Shown piece after piece: positions 53,790-62,768 of a DNA stretch of 64,000 nucleotides. This DNA is from Pseudomonas syringae (GTDB taxonomy: Bacteria; Pseudomonadota; Gammaproteobacteria; Pseudomonadales; Pseudomonadaceae), in assembly GCF_001698815.1 (NCBI RefSeq), contig NZ_LGSI01000037.1, positions 64,791 through 128,790 on the forward strand, given 5' to 3'. The stretch's first letter is position 1. Each line of letters starts with the position of its first letter. The notes below the pieces were generated by a model. The model searched no databases. It worked only from the letters and a program-made list of their open reading frames with translations, and was not told the origin of the DNA. The position numbers and the translations under genes are program-made.

Positions 53790-53893
53790 TGCGGTTACCC
53801 CTGAATCCATTGGTTCACACGCCTGGCATGTGAGCGATCAATACGGTTGTGTTTAGCTAATGTACCGACTCTATCCAGCGTAAACCCTGGCGA

Positions 53894-53936
53894 CCAAGAC
53901 GGAATGGCTGTGTGGCTATAAGGGTCTCTTATGACG
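53894..53936 (-). promoter_or_regulatory. Nac-like ATA-N9-TAT operator upstream of the SDR gene
   Basis: The core ATAAGGGTCTCTTAT is at 53918-53932. The whole 43-base block matches 58698-58740 at 35 of 43 positions without a gap. ATA-N9-TAT is the published site of the LysR protein Nac; a Nac-like gene lies at 58733-59647. Confidence 0.6.
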
Positions 53937-53955
53937 TTGACCCAGAGCGGCCGGC

Positions 53956-54723
53956 TCAGGCCATCAGCTGTGAGACCGGCACGATTTGCCCCCCCGCAGT
54001 TTCGATTTCGCGATGCACGGTGCGAGCCAGTTCAACCGCGCCTGGTGTGTCGCCGTGGAGCAATATTGAACAGGCGTTGACCTTGATCACCTTGCCGCTG
54101 ATGCTCGTCACAGTGCTGTCTTCAAGTAACTGACGGACCCGCTGCAATACGGTCGTTGGGTCCTTTATCACCGAGTTGGCGATTTTGCGTGGCACCAGCA
54201 GGCAATCGTCGCCGTAAGCGCGGTCGGCCAGAAACGTGGTAGCGACCCGCAAATTGCACAGGGCGGCAGCGCTTTCGATGGCCCTGCTGCTTGAGGAGCT
54301 GATGATAATTGCCGGGTCAAAGGCGGCCACGGTCCGAATCAGCGGCGTTGCCAGCTCGATATCAGCGGCGGCCATGTTGCCCAGGGCGCCATGAAAGCTC
54401 ATGTGCGTCATGCGATGCCCGGCGACTTTGGCAATAGCCGCCAAAGCCCCCAACTGGTAAGTCACATACGTGCATAGCTCGGCGATGTCGATATTCATCT
54501 GACGTCGGCCGAAACCCTGCAGGTCGGGGAAACCCACATGGGCGCCCAGATCGATGCCTTTGGCTTTGGCCATGCGTGCAGTGTTATTCATGATCAATGG
54601 GTCGCCGGCATGAAAGCCGCACGCGACGTTGGCCGAGGAAATGATCTCCATCAACGCCTCATCCTCGCCCATGCGCCAGGCACCGAAACCTTCACCCAGG
54701 TCCGCATTCAGATCGATCTTCAT
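53956..54723 (-). CDS. pxpA: 5-oxoprolinase subunit A-like (LamB/YcsF family)
   Basis: A 255-residue LamB/YcsF protein. It starts with KIDLNADLGEGFGAW and contains ANVACGFHAGDPLIM, GAHVGFPDLQGFGRR, and ADRAYGDDCLLVPR. The usual VKPHGALYN is altered to MSFHGALGN here. In PxpABC this subunit with PxpB and PxpC cleaves 5-oxoproline to glutamate using ATP. Its start overlaps the biotin-less BCCP-like gene by four bases. The presence of biotin carboxylase in the same operon suggests a carboxylation-linked variant. Confidence 0.88.
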   Translation of the reverse strand: MKIDLNADLGEGFGAWRMGEDEALMEIISSANVACGFHAGDPLIMNNTARMAKAKGIDLGAHVGFPDLQGFGRRQMNIDIAELCTYVTYQLGALAAIAKVAGHRMTHMSFHGALGNMAAADIELATPLIRTVAAFDPAIIISSSSSRAIESAAALCNLRVATTFLADRAYGDDCLLVPRKIANSVIKDPTTVLQRVRQLLEDSTVTSISGKVIKVNACSILLHGDTPGAVELARTVHREIETAGGQIVPVSQLMA

Positions 54724-55151
54724 GGCAGCATTACTCCGGCTTCAACAGGACAAAGACTGATCAGCGTCTGGCCGTAACCCACGGCGGTGCCGCTGGGTAC
54801 GAGCAGGCGGCAGACCTTTCCGGCGTGCTGGCTGCGTACCGCAAGCAGCAGCGAGCCGATTGCCAGGAGTGCCACCAATTGTCCCACCACCACGTCGCTG
54901 CCCATGGGCGCGAGCACTATGTTGTCGTCGGGGTGTGCATCCAGAAACCGTCCCAACGAAGTTGCCTTGATGTCGAGCAGGCTTGAGACAGGCCCGGCTT
55001 CCGGGTTTGCCGGATCGGGAGCTGCCGAAGAGGGGGCGTGGGCAATGCCTAGCTTGAGGGTCAGCTTGAATCCCGGTTTCTCGATTTCTGCGCCGCAGAG
55101 GCCTGCCTGTTGCAGGTCCGCCGCCAGCTGGCGAATTTCTTCAATATTCAT
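54720..55151 (-). CDS. BCCP-like protein lacking the biotinyl lysine
   Basis: A 143-residue AccB-like protein: MNIEEIRQLAADLQQAG matches the AccB N terminus, then a linker, then a biotinyl-type domain (NIVLAPMGSD, GKVCRLLVPSGTAVGYGQTLI). Aligned without gaps to AccB, the EAMKM site reads AIGSL, with Ser100 in place of the biotin-accepting lysine. It cannot be biotinylated there. The reading frame is intact and sits between pxpC and pxpA, so it is probably kept for a structural or regulatory role. A lipoyl-type function also seems excluded. Confidence 0.8.
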   Translation of the reverse strand: MNIEEIRQLAADLQQAGLCGAEIEKPGFKLTLKLGIAHAPSSAAPDPANPEAGPVSSLLDIKATSLGRFLDAHPDDNIVLAPMGSDVVVGQLVALLAIGSLLLAVRSQHAGKVCRLLVPSGTAVGYGQTLISLCPVEAGVMLP

Positions 55152-55162
55152 TGTCAGTATCC

Positions 55163-56134
55163 TCAACGCCGGGCCAGGCCATGCAGGGCCACAAGACGCC
55201 GTGTTTCGGCGAGATAGCGCAGGTTGTGTTCAAGGGCGTCCAGCGCCTGGTCATAACTGCATTCGATAAAGCGCACCCGGCTGCCAATGGCGGCCTGACC
55301 CAGGCGCCACAGGTCGGCCTCGATCACTGTGCCGAATTTCGGGTAGCCGCCGCTGGGTTGAGCATCACGCATCTGGATAATGGGCTGGCCGCCATGGGGC
55401 ACCTGAATGACGCCCGGCACGATGCCGTGGGAGCGAACCTCCATGGCGCGCTCAGGCAGGATCGGCGTGCCGGCGAGGCGATAGCCGTAGCGATTGCTCT
55501 GGGCGGTGATTTTCCAGTCCCCGGCCCAGAACGACGCTCGGGAGTCGGCGGTAAAACCCAGATACTCGGCGGCGGGCAACACACGAATGGCGGGGATGTC
55601 ATGCACGGCCAGAGGCAGCGCCCGAGCGGCACCCAGCACGCCGAAATCCGTCGGCCCGGCGAGTAATCCCGGCTTGCAGGCGCCCAGTTGATCACCTTGC
55701 TGCAAGGCGCGGCCCTGGAAACCGCCAAACTCACCGCGCAACTGGGTGCTGCGTGAGCCGAGTACCAGCGGCACGTCGATCCCGCCTGCCAGGCACAGAT
55801 AGGCTCGGCAGCCCGAAGCAGGGCGGTCGATGGTCAGGATCTGGCCTTTGTGACCTTGCATGACCCAGTTCGGCGGGAATGCGCTGCCGTCCAGATTCGA
55901 TGCGCAGGCTGCGCCAGTCACCGCAAAGGCACAGTCCGCCAGCAGGCGTACCTGGAAGGGAAATACCGGAATCTCGATAGCCGCTGCAGCATCGTCATTG
56001 CCCAGCATTATATTGCCGGTCACAACGGCCAGCGCGTCCATTGCACCTGAAGTGCCCACCCCATAACCCAGGCTGCCGATTCGGCCCAGATCCTGAACGG
56101 TGGCCAGGGCCGTGGCGGATAGAATCTCGATCAT
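55163..56134 (-). CDS. pxpC: 5-oxoprolinase subunit C-like / carboxyltransferase (AHS2 family)
   Basis: A 323-residue protein of the allophanate-hydrolase-subunit-2/KipA family (biotin-dependent carboxyltransferase fold). It shows VQDLGRIGSLGYGVGTSGAMD, GAACASNLDG, CLAGGIDVPLVLGSRST and GVIQVPHGGQPIIQMRDAQPSGGYP in part. With PxpB it forms the carboxyltransferase-like half seen in urea carboxylase. It overlaps pxpB by four bases. Confidence 0.88.
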   Translation of the reverse strand: MIEILSATALATVQDLGRIGSLGYGVGTSGAMDALAVVTGNIMLGNDDAAAAIEIPVFPFQVRLLADCAFAVTGAACASNLDGSAFPPNWVMQGHKGQILTIDRPASGCRAYLCLAGGIDVPLVLGSRSTQLRGEFGGFQGRALQQGDQLGACKPGLLAGPTDFGVLGAARALPLAVHDIPAIRVLPAAEYLGFTADSRASFWAGDWKITAQSNRYGYRLAGTPILPERAMEVRSHGIVPGVIQVPHGGQPIIQMRDAQPSGGYPKFGTVIEADLWRLGQAAIGSRVRFIECSYDQALDALEHNLRYLAETRRLVALHGLARR

Positions 56135-56802
56135 CGAATGATCCTCTCGATGCGAAAGCGCAGCAGATCACCCGGCTGCAGGAGCGCCGGAGGGGATTGT
56201 TCCGGGTCGAAGAAGACCATTTCGGTACGGCCGATGGTGTTCCAGCCGCTGGGACCGGCGGACGCCGAAACCCCGGTCTGCACGCCACCGATAGACACTG
56301 AACCGGCGCCTATGCTGATCACCGGAACCTGGCGCCTCGGTGTCGCGATACGCGCATTCATGCCTCCCAGATAGCAGTAACCCGGATGGCTACCCAAGGC
56401 GTACACCGGATAAAGCGGCTCGCTGTGCAGGTGAGCAATAGTCTCGATATCCAGCCCGGTGTGGGCAATCACGTCATTCATGTGTGGCCCGTGTTCGCCG
56501 CCGTAAGTCACCGGCAACTCGATGATGCGGCCCTCCAGTGGCAAGGGTTCGCAGGCTTCCCAGGTTTCCAGCAGGCGTCGGGTCAGTGCGCCGAGCTCCC
56601 TCGGCGCACGGGTGAACGTCAACATCAGGTTATTCATGCCCGGCACAGATTCGCGAATTTCCGGCCATTGCACGGTCACTCGGGCCATCGCCCAGAGGCG
56701 CTGTTGCGGGGCCAGGTCCAGGCTGCCTGGCGCCTCAAAAAGCAGGGCCGTGGTGCCCAACAGACTGATGGTCGGACTCGGGTCCGCAGGGGAGATGCTC
56801 AT
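56131..56802 (-). CDS. pxpB: 5-oxoprolinase subunit B-like / carboxyltransferase (AHS1 family)
   Basis: A 223-residue AHS1/KipI-family protein. [33 protein letters not shown] and [14 protein letters not shown]...GWNTIGRT are family signatures. It pairs with PxpC. Both ends overlap neighbours by four bases, giving a tightly coupled accC-pxpB-pxpC unit. Confidence 0.88.
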   Translation of the reverse strand: MSISPADPSPTISLLGTTALLFEAPGSLDLAPQQRLWAMARVTVQWPEIRESVPGMNNLMLTFTRAPRELGALTRRLLETWEACEPLPLEGRIIELPVTYGGEHGPHMNDVIAHTGLDIETIAHLHSEPLYPVYALGSHPGYCYLGGMNARIATPRRQVPVISIGAGSVSIGGVQTGVSASAGPSGWNTIGRTEMVFFDPEQSPPALLQPGDLLRFRIERIIR

Positions 56803-58151
56803 TGGGTGCTCCGTTGCTGCAGCCAGTGCTCCAGATGGTGAATGTCAACGCCACCGTGGCAAAAATCCGGGTCTTGCAGAATCTCGCGGTGCAAGGCGAT
56901 GTTGGTGGAAATACCCTCCACGTAGAGTTCACTCAACGCCAGGCGCATACGTGCCATGGCTTCTTCACGAGTGGCGCCGTGGCTGATGACCTTGGCGATC
57001 ATTGAGTCGTAATAAGGCGGCACCCGGTAGCCGGTAGTGACATGGGAATCGACCCGCACACCAAAGCCGCCCGGCACTTCCCAGCGGGTGATCTGGCCCG
57101 GAGTCGGCATGAAGGTCAGCGAGTCCTCGGCATTGATCCGGCATTCCAGGGAATGGCCGTTGGCAACGATGTCGCTCTGGCGCAACTCAAGACGTTCGCC
57201 TCGGGCCATGCGCAGTTGCTGTTGAACAATGTCGATGCCGGTCGTCATTTCGGTCACGGGGTGCTCTACCTGCAGGCGGGTGTTCATTTCAATGAAGAAG
57301 AACTGACCGTCTTCAAAGAGAAACTCGAAGGTGCCGACGCCCCGGTAGGCGATCTGCTGGCAAGCCTTGACGCACCGCTCTCCGACATGGGCGATCAGTT
57401 GCGGATCAATGCCGGGCGCGGGCGCTTCTTCCAGCACTTTCTGATGGCGGCGCTGCAACGAGCAGTCGCGACTGCCCAGCCACACGGCGTTGCCGAACGC
57501 GTCGCACAGGACCTGAATTTCAACGTGTCGCGGGTGACCAAGGAATTTCTCGATATAGAGCTCCGGGTTGCCGAACGCCAGGCGGGCCTCTTCACGGGTC
57601 AGGGCGATCGCGTCCAACAGGTCTGCTTCGCGCTGGACCACGCGCATACCGCGCCCGCCGCCACCGCCCGCCGCCTTGACGATTACCGGGTAACCGATTT
57701 CCTGCGCCACCGCCAGGATGGCTTGGGGATCGCTGGACATGCTGGAATCAGGGCCGGGAACGCAAGGTACACCGGCTTCGCGCATGGCACGTTTGGCAGC
57801 GACTTTGTCGCCCATGGTGCGAATACAGGCAGCGCTGGGGCCAATGAATGTCAGGCCGGCATGCTCGATACGTTCGGCAAAGCCAGCACTTTCGGAAAGA
57901 AAACCGTAACCGGGATGGATTGCCTGGGCGCCGCTGATTTCTGCAGCGAAGAGCAGCGCGGCTTGGTTCAAATAGCTTTGAGTGGGGGCGGCAGGTCCAA
58001 TGCAAATCGCCTCATCGGCTTGTAATACGTATTGTGCGTGACGATCGGCTTCGGAATAAACCACCACGGTTTTCAAGCCCAGGCCACGGCAGGCGCGCTG
58101 GATACGCAAGGCAATTTCGCCACGGTTGGCGATCAGCACTTTTTCGAACAT
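56799..58151 (-). CDS. biotin carboxylase (AccC family)
   Basis: A 450-residue biotin carboxylase. It starts [20 protein letters not shown], has the ATP-grasp loop AGGGGGRGM, the catalytic [14 protein letters not shown] and [10 protein letters not shown]. It should carboxylate biotin on the BCCP encoded 30 bases upstream. It is a paralogue of housekeeping AccC; its coupling to pxpB and pxpC points to a dedicated carboxylase, not fatty-acid synthesis. Confidence 0.92.
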   Translation of the reverse strand: MFEKVLIANRGEIALRIQRACRGLGLKTVVVYSEADRHAQYVLQADEAICIGPAAPTQSYLNQAALLFAAEISGAQAIHPGYGFLSESAGFAERIEHAGLTFIGPSAACIRTMGDKVAAKRAMREAGVPCVPGPDSSMSSDPQAILAVAQEIGYPVIVKAAGGGGGRGMRVVQREADLLDAIALTREEARLAFGNPELYIEKFLGHPRHVEIQVLCDAFGNAVWLGSRDCSLQRRHQKVLEEAPAPGIDPQLIAHVGERCVKACQQIAYRGVGTFEFLFEDGQFFFIEMNTRLQVEHPVTEMTTGIDIVQQQLRMARGERLELRQSDIVANGHSLECRINAEDSLTFMPTPGQITRWEVPGGFGVRVDSHVTTGYRVPPYYDSMIAKVISHGATREEAMARMRLALSELYVEGISTNIALHREILQDPDFCHGGVDIHHLEHWLQQRSTQ

Positions 58152-58181
58152 TTGGATGCACCTAAAGAGTTCGGGTCGTGA

Positions 58182-58628
58182 TCAACCGAGACGGAACAAG
58201 GGTTGGCCTGCTTCGACCTCAGTGCCCCCGGTGGCCAGAATCGCTTCCACGACACCTGAATGCGGGGCCTTGAGCGGATGGAACATTTTCATCGCTTCGA
58301 TAATTGCCAGTGTCTGACCGGCCTCTACGTTGTCGCCGACTGTGACAAAGGGCGCTTCGCCCGCCGCAGGAGTCAGATGCAGGACGCCATAGAGGCTGGC
58401 TTTGACCGCATTGTCAGCGGTTGCGGGCACGACCGGTTTGGCGGGCGGCGTTGGTGTGTTCGTTGCCAGACCTGGCTGCGCATTGGCGGGCAGCGATGGC
58501 GCTCGCGCCACAGCAGTAGTGCCCTCTTTGAACAGACGTATCGTGCTGTCGCCTTCTGTCAGGCTCAGTTCGATCAGGTCGGACTCAGCCAGCAAATCGA
58601 TCAGTGCCTTGATGCGTTCTTGGTCCAT
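58182..58628 (-). CDS. biotin carboxyl carrier protein (AccB family)
   Basis: A 148-residue BCCP. An N-terminal helix (DQERIKALIDLLAESDLIEL), a Pro/Ala linker and a C-terminal biotinyl domain with IIEAMKM; the biotin-accepting lysine is K114. It is the first gene of the operon and the functional partner of the biotin carboxylase. A 43-base operator-like block lies about 70-110 bases upstream. Confidence 0.9.
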   Translation of the reverse strand: MDQERIKALIDLLAESDLIELSLTEGDSTIRLFKEGTTAVARAPSLPANAQPGLATNTPTPPAKPVVPATADNAVKASLYGVLHLTPAAGEAPFVTVGDNVEAGQTLAIIEAMKMFHPLKAPHSGVVEAILATGGTEVEAGQPLFRLG

Positions 58629-58697
58629 ACCCTTGCTTCACCTTTGCAGCGTGTCGTATTGAATGGAGTTCAATCTAACGAGGGCTGTCCGGGACCG

Positions 58698-58740
58698 CCA
58701 AGACGGTTTGGCTTTGGGGTGATAAGGCTCGCTTATGACG
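58698..58740 (-). promoter_or_regulatory. Nac-like ATA-N9-TAT operator upstream of the carboxylase operon
   Basis: The core ATAAGGCTCGCTTAT is at 58722-58736 and overlaps the stop codon of the LysR gene. The block is shared with 53894-53936 (35 of 43). It is followed by a likely promoter for the BCCP gene. Confidence 0.6.
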
Positions 58741-59647
58741 CGGAAACGGTCTGGTTGCGCATCTCTGCGACCAGCTCCAGAAGGATTGCCTTGACCGCCT
58801 GGGCCGGGACCGACAGCGGCAAATGACCGGACAGGCACAGGGCCAGCGGCGCTTGGATGCCAGGTTCGACAATATGCAGCATGCGCGCACCGGTGGCGGC
58901 CATCAGCACTCTGGCAGCTGATTCGGGGAGGATGGTTGAACCGAAGCGCTCAGCAACGGCTGCGGTAAGGGTCGCAGATGATTCCACCTCGGCCACCACA
59001 TTGGCGCTCAGACCGATGCTGACGAAAGCTTCGTCCACCAGCTTGCGCATGATGTTGTAAGGGCGCGGCAGGAGCATTGCCATGGGCGCCAGCTCGGCAA
59101 GGGATATTTCATCCCGCTCGCTCAGGTGAGCTTCGGCGCTGACCAGATACAGGTTTTCCCTCAGCAGCGGCACAAAACTCAGGCCATGGACTTCACGCCC
59201 GCCGTACAGAACCGCCATGTCCATGCGCCCGTTCATGATCAGTTCGCTGAGGGTGGTGCCAAAGTTCTCGTTGAGGTAAAGCAGGATCCCCGGGTAGCGC
59301 TCGCGAACCCGCCGCAATAGCGGCAGCGACAAGGTCGACGCTGCGGTGCCCGGTGCAAGGCCCACCGATACTTGACCGGACAGGGCATGGCCGGTGTCGT
59401 TGACGTCGCTGATGGCCTGTTCGCACTGACGCAATATGTGTTGGGCATGGCCATAGAGAACCTTGCCCGCTTCGGTGGGCGTCACGCCGCGCTTGGTACG
59501 AATCAACAATTGCTGATGCAGTTCGGCTTCCAGAGTCGCCAACTGTTGGCTAAGGGCCGGTTGGGCAATATGCAAGACATCGGCGGCCTGAGTCAGGCTG
59601 CCGATATCGACGATTTTTACGAAGTACTTCAGGCGGCGAAGATTCAA
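58733..59647 (-). CDS. LysR-family regulator, Nac-like
   Basis: A 304-residue regulator with TTG start at 59647 (LNLRRLKYFVKIVDIGSLTQ after initiation as Met). The N terminus, including VLHIAQPALSQQLATLE and LLIRTKRGVTPTEAGK, is very close to Nac, the nitrogen assimilation control protein (305 residues). The longer in-frame ATG would add a non-homologous tail. It probably governs the BCCP operon, the SDR gene and itself through ATA-N9-TAT sites. Confidence 0.85.
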   Translation of the reverse strand: MNLRRLKYFVKIVDIGSLTQAADVLHIAQPALSQQLATLEAELHQQLLIRTKRGVTPTEAGKVLYGHAQHILRQCEQAISDVNDTGHALSGQVSVGLAPGTAASTLSLPLLRRVRERYPGILLYLNENFGTTLSELIMNGRMDMAVLYGGREVHGLSFVPLLRENLYLVSAEAHLSERDEISLAELAPMAMLLPRPYNIMRKLVDEAFVSIGLSANVVAEVESSATLTAAVAERFGSTILPESAARVLMAATGARMLHIVEPGIQAPLALCLSGHLPLSVPAQAVKAILLELVAEMRNQTVSAS

Positions 59648-59740
59648 AAGACAGGACTCATGGATGAAATGGCATCCAGACGGGTTTAGCAAAAGGCAGG
59701 CCATGAAGCGCTACAGGTTTGAACGCTCAGCTATTGAGCT

Positions 59741-59755
59741 ATAAGCCTTTGCTAT
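59741..59755 (-). promoter_or_regulatory. third ATA-N9-TAT site, upstream of the Nac-like gene
   Basis: ATAAGCCTTTGCTAT followed by GAC has the same orientation and flank (TATGAC) as the two other sites. It lies about 95-110 bases upstream of the LysR start and also upstream of the divergent aminotransferase gene. The rest of the 299-base gap (59648-59946) shows no gene. Confidence 0.5.
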
Positions 59756-59946
59756 GACCAGAGGTGCCGCTGCGGATTTTGCTTTGAGGAGGCGCAGTAA
59801 ATCCTGATGTGTTCCATTTTGGTGCGCCGGTGTTCGGTAGGCTGTCATAAGGACTTCCTATTAGCCCAGAACGAAACTGTCTTATCTGCTTGAGGATAGC
59901 GACTCGTAACGTAGTGCCTCGAATGTCACCTCCGAGGATTACGACC

Positions 59947-61155
59947 TTGAACGCCTCCCGCATCGCCGCCCGCGTGCAACGCATCAAACCTTCGCCGAGC
60001 AGTGCCGCCGCCGACCGTGCCATTGAACTGCGGCGCCAGGGCAAGTCGATCATCAATCTGGTAGTAGGTGAGCCCGATTTTGATACGCCGCAGCACATCC
60101 GTCAGGCCGCCTGTGCCGCTATCGAGCGCGGCGAAACTCGCTATACCTCGAACGCCGGCACGCTGGAGCTGCGTCAGGCTATCGTGGCCAAGCTGGCGCG
60201 GGAAAATGATCTGGAGTACTCGGCTGCTCAGGTCGTGGTGACCTGCGGGGCGAAGAGCGCGATTTTCAATGCATTCGCCTCAACTTTGGGCGCAGGTGAT
60301 GAGGTGCTGATCCCCGCGCCTTACTGGGTTTCATACCCGGACATGGTGCTGGCTTGCGAAGGCGAGCCGGTGACCATCCCCTGCCCGGAAGAGAACGGCT
60401 TCAAGCTGACCGCAGAACAGCTGCGCGGCGCGATTACCGAGCGGACCCGCTGGTTGCTGCTCAATTCACCGAGCAATCCGACCGGCGCCAGTTACAGCGT
60501 GGATGAACTGAGGCTGTTGGCTGACGTGTTGCTGGAGTTTCCCCATGTCCTGGTCATGACCGACGACATCTACGAGCATATTCGCTTTGAAGGTGCCGAT
60601 AACGGCCACATTCTTGGTGTCGAGCCTGCTCTCCGCGACCGCGTGTTGGTCATCAATGGCGTTTCCAAGACCTATGCCATGACCGGCTGGCGTATTGGCT
60701 ACGCTGCAGGCCCGGCGGACTTGATCAATGCCATGGCGACGTTGCAGTCGCAATCGACCAGCAATGCGAGCTCAGTGGGCCAGGCCGCAGCGCTTGCTGC
60801 CTTGAGCGGCGATCAATCGTTTGTCAAAGAAAGCGTCGTGATCTACCAGCAGCGCCGCGACCGTTGCCTGGACCTGATCAACGGCATTGAAGGACTGAGC
60901 TGTCTGAAACCCGATGGCGCGTTTTATCTGTATGTGAACTGCGGTGCATTGATTGGCAAACGTACGCCGGCCGGGCACATCCTTGCGACCGACACGGATG
61001 TCGTGATGTATCTGCTGGAAAGTCAGGGCGTGGCCGTGGTCGCGGGTACGGCCTACGGCCTGGCGCCGTTCTTCCGCATGTCGATTGCTACCGCTCTGGA
61101 AACCCTTGAACAGGGTTGCAGCCGAATCGCCACCGCTGTTGCGGCCTTGGGCTGA
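59947..61155 (+). CDS. aspartate/aromatic-type pyridoxal-phosphate aminotransferase
   Basis: A 402-residue class I aminotransferase. GEPDFDTPQHI, RYTSNAGTLELR, NSPSNPTGASY and the PLP lysine K241 in NGVSKTYAMTGWRIGY. It is close to AspC of the Rhizobium/Thermus type. The TTG at 59947 with GAGG nine bases upstream is a better start than the ATG at 59923, which lacks a ribosome site. In this context it may deaminate or form glutamate/aspartate-linked keto acids. Confidence 0.88.
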   Translation: MNASRIAARVQRIKPSPSSAAADRAIELRRQGKSIINLVVGEPDFDTPQHIRQAACAAIERGETRYTSNAGTLELRQAIVAKLARENDLEYSAAQVVVTCGAKSAIFNAFASTLGAGDEVLIPAPYWVSYPDMVLACEGEPVTIPCPEENGFKLTAEQLRGAITERTRWLLLNSPSNPTGASYSVDELRLLADVLLEFPHVLVMTDDIYEHIRFEGADNGHILGVEPALRDRVLVINGVSKTYAMTGWRIGYAAGPADLINAMATLQSQSTSNASSVGQAAALAALSGDQSFVKESVVIYQQRRDRCLDLINGIEGLSCLKPDGAFYLYVNCGALIGKRTPAGHILATDTDVVMYLLESQGVAVVAGTAYGLAPFFRMSIATALETLEQGCSRIATAVAALG

Positions 61156-61165
61156 GGCGTTGGTC

Positions 61166-62716
61166 ATGACGACTCAGGCGAGTGCGTTGAGCTTCAGGCA
61201 GGCGTTGCTGGCAATGCTCGGCATCTCGCTGGTGCTGATGCTGTCGGCTCTTGACCAAACGGTGATTGGCAATGCCTTGCCAAGCATCGTGGCCGAACTG
61301 CAAGGGTTTGAGCTCTATGCCTGGGTCGCCACGGGTTATCTGTTGACTTCAATCGTGACCATTCCGGTATTCGGTCGGCTGGGTGATTACTACGGTCGCA
61401 AGCCGTTTGTGGTGGCCGCAACCATCGTGTTCACTTTGGCGTCACTGGTGTGTGCCCTGGCCAATGACATGTGGGTACTGGTCGTCGGCCGCGCATTGCA
61501 AGGTGTCGGTGGCGGAATGCTTATCGGCACCGCGTTCGCCTGCATTCCCGAGTTGTTTCCGGACACCCGGCAACGGCTGCGCTGGCAGATGATGCTCAGT
61601 GCTTTGTTCAGCGTGGTCAATGCTATCGGTCCTGGCCTGGGGGGATACCTCACTGGAGCCTATGGCTGGCGTTCAGTGTTCTACCTGAATCTGCCGCTGG
61701 GTTGCCTGGCGCTGTTTTTCGCCTGGCGTTACCTGCCTCATTACCGGCCGGTGCAGGTGACCGGCATCCGCCTCGACTGGCCAGGCGCACTGTTGATCGC
61801 CGTGGCGTTGGGCAGCCTGCAATTGGGCGCGGAGTGGATGGGCCATTCGAGCACAGTGCTCAGCGCGGCGCTGGGCTTGATTTGCGTCACAGCGGTATTG
61901 GCGTTATGGCACTGGGAGCGTCGTTGCGACTCGGCGCTTTTGCCGCCGGCGATGTTCGCCATGTCCAGCCTGCGCATCCTGTTTGTGCTGTCGATGCTGG
62001 CCGGGGCGATCATGTTCACGCTGTTGTTTTACCTGCCGCTGCTGTTGCAGGGCAGTTATGGGTATTCGCCGCAAGACGCCGGTTTGTTGATCACCCCTCT
62101 GGCGCTGAGCATCACCTTGGGCGCTATTGTCAACAGCCGCATCGTGACCCGACTGAGCAACCCGAACCTGTTGCCACTGGCAGGTTTTCTGGCGCTGCTG
62201 CTGGCTTGTGCCGGTCTGGCCATCGCAGGTCGTGGCGCGTCGTTTCACACCTTGTTGCTGCTGATTTTGCTGGCGGGTGTGGGTTTGGGTTTCATCCTGC
62301 TCAACCTGACGGTATTTACCCAGACCTTGGCCGAACGGCAGTTTCTGGGTATTGCCACGGCGCTGACCCAATCGCTGCGGCTGGTGGGTGGGTTGCTGGG
62401 CACTGCGGCGATGGGGGTTTTGGTCAATCTGTTGTACGTCTCCCAGCTGAGTCAGGCCTTTTTGGCACAAGGGCATGAACGTGCGATTGCTCGTTACATC
62501 GATCCACAGATTTTGCTGACATCGACGGTTGTCGATACAGCCGAAACTCATTCGTTGCTGGAGCTGGCCCGTGGAGCGTTGGCTAATTCAGTGGGCGTAG
62601 GCCTGTTGATGTGCGCCGGCCTCGGCGTTATTGCACTGTTGGTTTTATATCGCTTACCTCCGGTAAGACTGGTCACTCTCCCGACACTCGTTGCTCCCCA
62701 AAATAATAAGACTTAA
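61166..62716 (+). CDS. DHA2-family MFS transporter (EmrB-like, 14 helices)
   Basis: A 516-residue inner-membrane protein. The DHA2 signature LDQTVIGNALPSI is at about residues 29-41, then GRLGDYYGRKP and RALQGVGGGMLIG, and motif C GPGLGGYLTGAYGWR. About fourteen helices. These carriers export drugs or metabolites by proton antiport. It starts ten bases after the aminotransferase stop, so it may export or import the same metabolite. Confidence 0.87.
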   Translation: MTTQASALSFRQALLAMLGISLVLMLSALDQTVIGNALPSIVAELQGFELYAWVATGYLLTSIVTIPVFGRLGDYYGRKPFVVAATIVFTLASLVCALANDMWVLVVGRALQGVGGGMLIGTAFACIPELFPDTRQRLRWQMMLSALFSVVNAIGPGLGGYLTGAYGWRSVFYLNLPLGCLALFFAWRYLPHYRPVQVTGIRLDWPGALLIAVALGSLQLGAEWMGHSSTVLSAALGLICVTAVLALWHWERRCDSALLPPAMFAMSSLRILFVLSMLAGAIMFTLLFYLPLLLQGSYGYSPQDAGLLITPLALSITLGAIVNSRIVTRLSNPNLLPLAGFLALLLACAGLAIAGRGASFHTLLLLILLAGVGLGFILLNLTVFTQTLAERQFLGIATALTQSLRLVGGLLGTAAMGVLVNLLYVSQLSQAFLAQGHERAIARYIDPQILLTSTVVDTAETHSLLELARGALANSVGVGLLMCAGLGVIALLVLYRLPPVRLVTLPTLVAPQNNKT

Positions 62717-62768
62717 CTGCCCAATTCCGCACTGCTTACAACTCTAACTGACAGTAAAGGATATTCCG

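Noticed and set aside
59739..60098. 119-codon minus-strand frame in front of the aminotransferase gene
   Set aside because: It overlaps the aminotransferase start antisense and shows no recognisable protein features; the gap fits a regulatory region better.
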